From an uncultured bacterium (GTDB taxonomy: Bacteria > Actinomycetota > Thermoleophilia > BMS3ABIN01), in assembly GCA_913009925.1 (NCBI GenBank), contig CAJVWY010000075.1, positions 1 to 6,094 of the forward strand: a stretch of DNA of 6,094 nt, written 5' to 3'. Of the stretch, positions 1 to 5,156 are shown piece after piece. The position numbers and the translations under genes were made by a program. Positions within the stretch are counted from its first letter, which is position 1. Each line of letters opens with the position of its first letter. The notes under the pieces were generated by a model. It worked only from the letters and a program-made list of their open reading frames with translations, did not search any database and was not told the origin of the DNA.

Positions 1-100
1 CACAATAGACAGAGTGGCAGTGTATTCATGTGATAGCGGAGTACGGAGATGACGCTTCATGATTGTTTTATTTTTTTTTTTTTTTGTAATTTTTTTTTTT
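1..100. other. Non-genomic read-tail sequence with poly-T runs
   Basis: This stretch is unlike the GC-rich remainder. Bases 1-65 are mixed sequence with no recognisable coding, and bases 66-100 are almost pure T, with runs of 15 T (71-85) and 11 T (90-100). It ends exactly where an intact Illumina P5 adapter begins. Illumina flow-cell P5 oligos carry a 5' poly-T spacer, so a read that runs through a short insert and the adapter ends in poly-A followed by meaningless calls; the reverse complement of such a read looks like this. I infer a sequencing or assembly artefact. I do not recognise bases 1-65, and a chimeric join to other DNA cannot be excluded. Confidence 0.8.
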
Positions 101-158
101 AATGATACGGCGACCACCGAGATCTACACTCTTTCCCTACACGACGCTCTTCCGATCT
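101..158 (+). other. Illumina P5 / TruSeq universal adapter (contaminant)
   Basis: All 58 bases match, as I recall it, the Illumina TruSeq universal adapter. It starts with the P5 flow-cell sequence AATGATACGGCGACCACCGA (101-120) and ends with the read-1 primer site ACGACGCTCTTCCGATCT (141-158). It is synthetic library DNA, not part of the organism. Genomic sequence resumes at about 159, directly after the terminal GATCT, as expected for an adapter ligated to a fragment end. Any reading frame crossing this stretch is spurious. Confidence 0.98.
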
Positions 159-226
159 TCTTCGAGAAGCTGGGAATCACCACCGCCAATCTGGTGGAGA
201 AGGCCATGGCGGTCCTGGGGCGTTAG
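159..226 (+). CDS. Probable transketolase, last 21 codons only (5' end lost at the adapter)
   Basis: A plus-strand frame from the adapter junction reads FEKLGIT (from 161), then a short link and LVEKAMAVLGR, ending at TAG (224-226). The pattern of an aromatic residue, E/K, a G-I/L-T turn and a helix of the type V/L-V-x-K/A-A ending near a leucine resembles the extreme C-terminus of transketolases, including stand-alone C-terminal subunits. Transketolase moves two-carbon units between sugar phosphates using thiamine diphosphate. Only this tail is visible, so no catalytic residue can be checked and the assignment rests on about 20 residues. The truncation is artificial, because the sequence switches to adapter at 158/159. 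The gene converges on purH across 219 nt and is not part of the pur operon. It could belong to another family with a similar terminal helix. Confidence 0.45.
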
Positions 227-445
227 CCCACCGCCGCCTTGAAGGATCTTTGCCGGCCGCCCCGGCCGGTCAGATCCCGGGTTTGCTCCCCCATATCCCC
301 ATCCGGGCTCAAGAAGCCTGCTCAAGATGCCGAAAGCAAGCGAATATATGGCAACATGAGACGGCACCAGTCTTAACCATTCCTGGTTGCGGCCCAAGGC
401 GGGGGTTAGCGACAGATGAACATCACCGGCACCATCTCCAGACTG
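227..445. other. Convergent intergenic region between the truncated plus-strand gene and purH
   Basis: These 219 bases separate the stop codons of two converging genes, so transcripts from both sides should end here. I see one clear inverted repeat (244-277), listed separately. A weak 5-bp hairpin with a four-base loop lies at 375-388 (AACCA/TGGTT on the minus strand), not followed by a U-run. A minus-strand frame crosses the region but runs into the adapter and resembles no protein I know. I see no tRNA, repeat array or convincing small gene. Confidence 0.6.
244..277. terminator. Candidate bidirectional terminator-like hairpin
   Basis: An inner inverted repeat CCGGCC (253-258) / GGCCGG (264-269) encloses a five-base loop. 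An outer pair GGATC (244-248) / GATCC (273-277) adds five base pairs across a small internal loop. The hairpin starts 17 nt after the stop of the plus-strand gene and lies about 170 nt beyond the purH stop, where a terminator for converging genes would be expected. Neither side has the T-tract of a canonical intrinsic terminator, so it may instead only stabilise RNA ends or be a chance GC-rich structure. Confidence 0.3.
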
Positions 446-1990
446 CTAGTGCAGAAAGTGCCGCGCCTTGGTGAAGATCATGGCGATATCGTGTTTCTCG
501 CAGAGCTTGACGACCTCTTCGTCCCGCTTGGAGCCGCCGGGCTGGATGACACAGGTGATCCCCTTGGGGATAGCCAGGTCCAGAGCGTCGGTGAAGGGGA
601 AGAAGGCGTCCGAGGCCACCGAGGCACCCTTCAGCTCTCCCAGTGACTTGTCCAGGGCGATATTCATGGAATCGACCCGGCTCATCTGGCCGGCGCCGAT
701 GCCCACCGTGGCCAGTTCGTTGGTGATGACGATGGCGTTGGAGCGTACGTGTTTGGCTACACGCCAGCCGAACAGGGAATCGCCCCATTCCTTCTCCGTT
801 GGATGCCGCTTGGTGACCACTTCCATGGTGTCGCGCTCATCCACACCCGAGTCCTTGTCCTGGACCAGCAGGCCGCCGTTCACCCGCCGGTAATCGCGTT
901 CGCCGGATACCACCTTGCGCCGCTCCTCGTTGACCAGCAGGCGGATATGTTCCTTTTTCGTCAGTATCTCCACGGCCTCCGACACGAAACCGGGAGCGAA
1001 CAGCACCTCGATGAACTTCTTGGCCAGCGTCTTGGCCAGATCCTCGTCGACAATGCGGTTCAGGACCACTACCGAACCGAAGGCACTTACGGGATCGGCC
1101 GCCAGGGCCTTCCTGCAGGCCACGCCGATTTCCTCAGCCACGGCCACCCCGCAAGGGTTGCCATGTTTGATGATCGCCGCCGCCGGCAGGGAAAACTCGC
1201 GCAGCAGGTCCCGGGCGGCGTTGAGGTCCAGCAGGTTATTGAACGAAAGCTCCGCCCCGTGCAGTTGGGTGACACGGCTTAGCAGATGCCGCCGCGCGTT
1301 GACCTCGGCATAATAGGCGGCACGCTGGTGGGGGTTCTCGCCGTACCTCAGATCCTGCATCTTCTCGAAGTCCAGCAGCATGTAGGGCGGGAAATCACCC
1401 ACACCCTCACTGAACCAGTTGGCGATGACGAAATCATAATGGGCGATGGTATGGAAGGCCTGGGTTGCCAGCTCGCGCAGCGTCTCCAGACTCAGCTGAT
1501 TATCGTTAGCCCCCATCTCCGTCATGACTTTCTCGTAGCGGTGCGGGTCCGTTACCACGGCAACGTGTTTGAAATTCTTGGAAGCGGCTCTGACGATTGT
1601 CGGGCCGCCGATGTCGATATTCTCGATGATCTCCTCCTCGGTGACACCGCGCCTGTTCGCCACCTCCTCGAAGGGGTAGAGGTTCACCACCACCATGTCG
1701 ATGGGTTTTATCCCCTTCTCCTTGAGGGTGAGCATGTGTTGGTGGTTGTCCCGGTCCGCCAGCAGCCCGGCATGGATATTGGGATGAAGCGTCTTGACCC
1801 GGCCGTCGAGGATCTCGGGGAAGCCGGTCACCTGGTCTACGGGGATGACATCTATGCCGTTCTCTTTGAGGAAGGCGGCGGTGCCGCCGGTGGAGATGAT
1901 CTCCACTCCCCTGTCGGCCAGAGACCGGGCGAATCTATCCAGCCCGATCTTGTTGGAGACCGAGATGAGTGCGCGTGTGACTTTCAACAT
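446..1990 (-). CDS. purH: Bifunctional AICAR transformylase / IMP cyclohydrolase PurH
   Basis: PurH performs the last two steps of purine synthesis in the cytosol: formylation of AICAR with 10-formyl-tetrahydrofolate, then closure of FAICAR to IMP. The 514 residues match the usual length of about 510-525. The N-terminal cyclohydrolase (MGS-like) domain, about residues 1-140, shows ALISVSNK (7-14), STGGT (33-37), GRVKTLHP (63-70, with K66/T67), NLYPF (103-107), D126 and K138, which correspond to active-site positions known in the family. The transformylase part shows RYGENPHQ (215-222), the catalytic Lys-His pair in IIKHGNPCG (K275, H276), DPVSAFG (299-305), SDAFFPF and QPGGSKRD. It ends KARHFLH, where many relatives have GMRHFRH. 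The ATG start aligns with family N-termini, but GGGAGG sits only 2 nt upstream; a TTG at codon 2 would give 5-nt spacing. It is the last gene of the operon, 44 nt after purN, with no purD behind it. Confidence 0.97.
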   Translation of the reverse strand: MLKVTRALISVSNKIGLDRFARSLADRGVEIISTGGTAAFLKENGIDVIPVDQVTGFPEILDGRVKTLHPNIHAGLLADRDNHQHMLTLKEKGIKPIDMVVVNLYPFEEVANRRGVTEEEIIENIDIGGPTIVRAASKNFKHVAVVTDPHRYEKVMTEMGANDNQLSLETLRELATQAFHTIAHYDFVIANWFSEGVGDFPPYMLLDFEKMQDLRYGENPHQRAAYYAEVNARRHLLSRVTQLHGAELSFNNLLDLNAARDLLREFSLPAAAIIKHGNPCGVAVAEEIGVACRKALAADPVSAFGSVVVLNRIVDEDLAKTLAKKFIEVLFAPGFVSEAVEILTKKEHIRLLVNEERRKVVSGERDYRRVNGGLLVQDKDSGVDERDTMEVVTKRHPTEKEWGDSLFGWRVAKHVRSNAIVITNELATVGIGAGQMSRVDSMNIALDKSLGELKGASVASDAFFPFTDALDLAIPKGITCVIQPGGSKRDEEVVKLCEKHDIAMIFTKARHFLH

Positions 1991-1992
1991 AT

Positions 1993-1998
1993 CCTCCC
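1993..1998 (-). promoter_or_regulatory. Shine-Dalgarno site of purH
   Basis: On the minus strand GGGAGG precedes the purH ATG with only AT between them. This is the strongest ribosome binding motif in the window, but 2 nt is unusually close for the ATG. The TTG codon that follows ATG would lie at a standard 5-nt spacing, so the start may be one codon downstream. The protein differs by a single residue either way. Confidence 0.6.
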
Positions 1999-2034
1999 TG
2001 GTCGCTTAGTGACCCTTGCCGCGGAACGGTCCTG

Positions 2035-2670
2035 TCAGGCCAGCACGCGGCGCGGGTTGTCTTCGTCAAATCTCAGCCGCCCCCCGGCAATCAGCTCGAT
2101 AGCGCGGGGCAGGAGGCGGTGCTCTACCGTGTGAATTCGTTCCCGCAGGCTATCGACCGTGTCATTATATTTTATTTCCACCGCTTCTTGAAGAATGATG
2201 GGACCGGTGTCCGTACCCTCGTCGACAAAATGCACGGTGACGCCGGTTACGCGCGCGCCGTAGTCCATGGTGTCCTCGATGGGCGTGTCCCCCGGGAAGG
2301 CGGGGAGCAGGGAGGGATGCAGGTTGATGACCCGCCGGGGGAAGCGCTTGAGGAAGGCGGGGGTTACCAGCAGCATGTACCCCGCCAGCACCACCAGATC
2401 CACACCGTGACGGTCCAGCTCGTCGGCCATGGCCAGGTCATGGGCGGCGCGGTCCGCGAAATCACCCAGAGGGAAGACAGCGGTGGGGATGCCGGCGATG
2501 GTGGCGCGTTTAAGCCCGTAGGCCTGGAGGTTGTCGCTGATGACCAGAGCAACCTCGATGCCGGAGCCGCCCTCATGCAGGCTGTCGATGATGCTCTGCA
2601 GGTTGGAGCCGGAGCCGGATACGAGCACACCCAGCCGGAACAGTCCGGTCGTGTCCTCTGTCCTGTTCAT
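2035..2670 (-). CDS. purN: Phosphoribosylglycinamide formyltransferase PurN (GART)
   Basis: PurN transfers the formyl group of 10-formyl-tetrahydrofolate to GAR, giving FGAR, the third step of purine synthesis. The 211 residues fit the family (about 190-220). The N-terminal nucleotide-binding loop LVSGSGSNLQ (16-25) is clear, and the catalytic triad is intact: Asn116 and His118 in INLHPSLLPAFPG (115-127), and Asp154 in the VHFVDEGTDTGPI segment (146-158). These match E. coli Asn106, His108 and Asp144 with a constant offset of 10. That offset reflects a short polar N-terminal extension (NRTEDTTGLFR) before the first beta strand. The ATG chosen lies 12 nt after the purM stop, with a weak AGGA about 10 nt upstream. 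No better start is visible before the conserved strand, though the extension itself is unproven. The gene ends in TGA. This is the folate-dependent enzyme, not the formate/ATP-dependent PurT. Confidence 0.97.
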   Translation of the reverse strand: MNRTEDTTGLFRLGVLVSGSGSNLQSIIDSLHEGGSGIEVALVISDNLQAYGLKRATIAGIPTAVFPLGDFADRAAHDLAMADELDRHGVDLVVLAGYMLLVTPAFLKRFPRRVINLHPSLLPAFPGDTPIEDTMDYGARVTGVTVHFVDEGTDTGPIILQEAVEIKYNDTVDSLRERIHTVEHRLLPRAIELIAGGRLRFDEDNPRRVLA

Positions 2671-2682
2671 GCCGCAAACATC

Positions 2683-3693
2683 CTATATGCCCAGGTCAAC
2701 GCCGGCCTCCCCTTCGACGACCTCGCCTATACGGACGGCGCCGTGGGCGGCGCAGCGGGCCTTCTCCACATCGCCCGGCGGCACTACCACCACGAAACCG
2801 ATGCCCATGTTAAAGGTACGGAACATCTCCCGGGTCTCTATATTACCTAATTCCTGAATACTGGTAAACAACCGCGGCACCAGCCAGTTGGAACGGTCGA
2901 CGCGGGCGCTGAGGCCGTCGGGGATGGCCCGCGGCAGGTTCTCCGGCAACCCGCCGCCAGTGATATGGGCCATGGCGCGGACCCGGCAACTGCCCAGCAG
3001 GGCCGCCACCTGCGGCGCGTAAATCTCCGTCGGTATCAGCAGCTTCTCGCCCACCGGGCCGGGGCCGGCGCCCTCCAGGCGGTCCCGGTAGGAGATGCCG
3101 CCGGCCGCCAGCGCCTTCCTCACCAGGGAAAAGCCGTTGCTGTGGATGCCGCTGGCTGGCAGGCCGATGATGGCGTCGCCGGCGCTGACGCCACTGCCGT
3201 CGATGATATCGCCTCTTTCCACCACACCCACGGCAAACCCGGCCAGGTCGAACTCGCCGCCCCGGTACAGGTCGGGCATCTCCGCCGTCTCCCCGCCCAG
3301 CAGGGCGCAGCCCGCCAGGCGGCAGCCGGCGGCGACGCCTTCCACCAGGGAAGCGGCCTTCTCCGGCTTCAGCTTGCCCGTCGCCAGATAATCAAGGAAG
3401 AACAGGGGGCGGGCGCCGGTGGTGAGCAGATCGTTCACCGACATGGCCACCAGATCGATGCCCACGGTGTCATACCGGCCCAGAGCCTCGGCGACCATTA
3501 CCTTGGTACCCACACCGTCGGTGGCGGAGACCAGCACCGGCTGTTCCATACCGGGCAGCTCCACCATGCCGGCAAAACCGCCCAGACCGCCGATGACCCG
3601 TGTATCGCCGGTGGTGGAGGCCACAGCCTGGCGTATACGCCGGACCACTTCGGCGCCGGCGTCGATATCGACGCCGGCGCCGGCGTATGTCAT
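2683..3693 (-). CDS. purM: Phosphoribosylformylglycinamidine cyclo-ligase PurM (AIR synthetase)
   Basis: PurM uses ATP to close FGAM to aminoimidazole ribonucleotide, the fifth step of the pathway, and is normally a homodimer with the ATP-grasp-unrelated PurM/PurL fold. The 336 residues are close to the usual 340-350. Signatures in order are YAGAGVDIDAG (3-13), SATDGVGTK (56-64), MSVNDLLTTGARPLFFLDY (84-102), LLGGETAEMPDLY (131-143), GLPASGIHSNGFSLVR (177-192), HITGGGLPEN (243-252) and, near the C-terminus, FNMGIGFVVVV. The TT in VNDLLTTGA replaces the VQ usual at that place; I regard this as a tolerated variant. The ATG is fixed by the conserved GVDIDAG segment just after it. The nearest purine-rich motif is AAAGG, 3 nt upstream, with GAGGGG further away. 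The gene lies 23 nt after purF and ends TAG. Its first 15 codons contain a perfect 32-bp palindrome, described separately. Confidence 0.97.
   Translation of the reverse strand: MTYAGAGVDIDAGAEVVRRIRQAVASTTGDTRVIGGLGGFAGMVELPGMEQPVLVSATDGVGTKVMVAEALGRYDTVGIDLVAMSVNDLLTTGARPLFFLDYLATGKLKPEKAASLVEGVAAGCRLAGCALLGGETAEMPDLYRGGEFDLAGFAVGVVERGDIIDGSGVSAGDAIIGLPASGIHSNGFSLVRKALAAGGISYRDRLEGAGPGPVGEKLLIPTEIYAPQVAALLGSCRVRAMAHITGGGLPENLPRAIPDGLSARVDRSNWLVPRLFTSIQELGNIETREMFRTFNMGIGFVVVVPPGDVEKARCAAHGAVRIGEVVEGEAGVDLGI
3651..3682. repeat. Perfect 32-bp palindrome at the 5' end of purM
   Basis: The half-site CGGCGCCGGCGTCGAT (3651-3666) is followed directly by its exact reverse complement (3667-3682), centred on GATATC. 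It covers the last base of codon 4 to the first base of codon 15 of purM. It can fold into a very GC-rich hairpin about 11 nt after the start codon in the mRNA. The central 24 bp follow from encoding the conserved peptide AGVDIDAG with GC-rich codons (GCC GGC GTC GAT ATC GAC GCC GGC), so protein constraint plus codon preference may explain most of it. Confidence 0.9.
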
Positions 3694-3716
3694 CGGCCTT
3701 TCTTTCCCCTCGTCTT

Positions 3717-5153
3717 TTATTTCACCGTCTCCTTTTCGACCTGTTCGAACCGGTGCTTGCTCATCTTGAGCATATCCGGCACATCGACCGGGTAGTCCCC
3801 GGTGAAACAGGCGCGGCAGAAGCGCTCGGCAGGCATGTTCACCGCCCGCTGCAGCCCTTCCAGCGATATGTATTCCAGCGAGGTGGCGCCCACACGCTTG
3901 CGTATCTCAGCGACGGACTTGGAAGACGCTATAAGCTCGGTGCTGGTGGCGGTATCGATGCCGTAAAAACATGGATTGGTGATAGGCGGCGAGCTGATGC
4001 GCAAGTGCACCTCGCTGGCCCCCGCTTCGAACAGCATGCGCACTATCTTGTTGGTGGTGTTGCCACGGACGATGGAGTCGTCCACCACCACCAGGCTCTT
4101 GCCCTTGATCAGCGCCGCCAGCGGGTTGAGTTTCACCCGGATGCCGTGCTCCCTGAGCGACTGGTCCGGCTGAATGAACGTGCGTCCGATATAGCGGTTC
4201 TTGATAAGCCCCTCTCCATAGGGGATGCCGCTGGCGCGGGCGAAGCCGATGGCGGCGGGGGTACCGGTATCGGGGATGGGGATGACCATGTGGGCTTCGA
4301 CCGGGAACTCCTTGGCCAGCTCTTCTCCCATATGGATGCGCGCCTCGGAGACGGTCCGGCCTTCGATCACCGAGTCAGGCCGCGCGAAATAGATGAATTC
4401 GAAGATGCAGAGCCCCTGCCTCTCTGCCGGCGGCGCCACCTGTTTGAGTTCCAGCGACTTCTCGGTGATCACCGCCATCTGCCCCGGTCCGATCTCCTGG
4501 AGGAACTCGGCGCCGATGATGTCCAGAGCGCAGCTCTCCGAGGCCAGGGCGTAGTTGCCGTCTTCCAGCCTGCCGACGCACAGGGGGCGTATGCCCCAGG
4601 GATCTCGGAAACCGACCACCATCCCCTCGCTCAGCAACACCACTGAGAAGGCGCCCTTTAATTTGGGCATAACAGCGGTCACCACGTCGCGGATGTCCTC
4701 CGCCTCGTGGTTGGCGATAAGTGCCGCCATGAGTTCACTGTCGCTGGTGGAGGTGAATTTGGTCCCCAGCGACCCCAGCTCATCCCGGAGCTCCGCTGTA
4801 TTGATCAGGTTACCGTTATGGCCCAGCGCCAGGGTATGGCCGTTGCGGTTGTGGCAAACGGGCTGAGCGTTGTCCCAGTGGGTGGAACCGGTAGTGGAAT
4901 AGCGAACATGGCCGATGGCGGCCTGGCCCGACAGGGTCTTGAGCGTCTCCTCCTTGAAGACCTGGGAGACCAGCCCCATGTCCTTAACGGCCGTCAGGCG
5001 CCCCTCTTCGGAGACGGCTATGCCGGCGCTCTCCTGCCCCCGGTGCTGCAGGGCGAACAGGGCGTAGAAGGTCAGGCGGCTGACATCCCGCCCCGGGGCC
5101 ACTATGCCGAATACGCCGCAGGCCTCTTCCGGCTTGTCGTTCGTAGAAAACAT
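3717..5153 (-). CDS. purF: Amidophosphoribosyltransferase PurF (glutamine PRPP amidotransferase, Fe-S class)
   Basis: PurF catalyses the committed step: glutamine ammonia replaces pyrophosphate on PRPP to give phosphoribosylamine. Counting from the ATG at 5153 (478 residues), an 11-residue leader precedes Cys12 in EEACGVFG. Cys12 would be the N-terminal nucleophile after cleavage, and the leader length equals that of B. subtilis PurF as I recall it. The glutaminase domain shows ALQHRGQESAG (34-44), GHVRYSTTG (81-89), GHNGN (111-115) and STSDSE (135-140). The phosphoribosyltransferase domain carries the PRPP loop VVVDDSIVRGNTT (355-367). Cys249, Cys395, Cys446 and Cys449 occupy the positions that bind the [4Fe-4S] cluster in the Bacillus class (236, 382, 433, 436 in mature numbering), so an oxygen-sensitive cluster is likely. 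A GTG at 5156, directly before the ATG, is an alternative start. The family is feedback-inhibited by AMP and GMP. The gene starts immediately behind the purL stop. Confidence 0.97.
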   Translation of the reverse strand: MFSTNDKPEEACGVFGIVAPGRDVSRLTFYALFALQHRGQESAGIAVSEEGRLTAVKDMGLVSQVFKEETLKTLSGQAAIGHVRYSTTGSTHWDNAQPVCHNRNGHTLALGHNGNLINTAELRDELGSLGTKFTSTSDSELMAALIANHEAEDIRDVVTAVMPKLKGAFSVVLLSEGMVVGFRDPWGIRPLCVGRLEDGNYALASESCALDIIGAEFLQEIGPGQMAVITEKSLELKQVAPPAERQGLCIFEFIYFARPDSVIEGRTVSEARIHMGEELAKEFPVEAHMVIPIPDTGTPAAIGFARASGIPYGEGLIKNRYIGRTFIQPDQSLREHGIRVKLNPLAALIKGKSLVVVDDSIVRGNTTNKIVRMLFEAGASEVHLRISSPPITNPCFYGIDTATSTELIASSKSVAEIRKRVGATSLEYISLEGLQRAVNMPAERFCRACFTGDYPVDVPDMLKMSKHRFEQVEKETVK

Positions 5154-5156
5154 CAC

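Noticed and set aside
66..100. T-runs that could be read as intrinsic terminators or a promoter AT-tract
   Set aside because: No stem precedes them, and they are attached directly to a synthetic adapter, so they are sequencing artefact.
137..397. Minus-strand frame of 86 codons in the intergenic region
   Set aside because: Its last part is read from the Illumina adapter and the antisense of the transketolase-like tail. It has no recognisable domain and exists only because of the artefactual join.
1991..2034. Possible attenuator or internal promoter in the purN-purH gap
   Set aside because: Only a 4-bp interrupted stem around CCGCGG can be drawn, with no T-run and no convincing -35/-10 pair. 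The gap is only 44 nt.
1286..2134. Plus-strand open frame of 282 codons antisense to purH and purN
   Set aside because: A shadow frame of GC-rich coding sequence. It crosses the purN-purH gap with no ribosome binding site or domain that I recognise.
2965..3795. Plus-strand open frame of 276 codons antisense to purM
   Set aside because: Low-complexity shadow of purM. Its only familiar segment, GAGVDIDAGAG, is the palindromic mirror of the real PurM motif.
3600..4646. Plus-strand open frame of 348 codons antisense to purF and the start of purM
   Set aside because: It lies opposite genes with complete catalytic motifs. Its composition is rich in R, H, G and D, as expected for the reverse strand of GC-rich coding DNA, and it has no recognisable motif.
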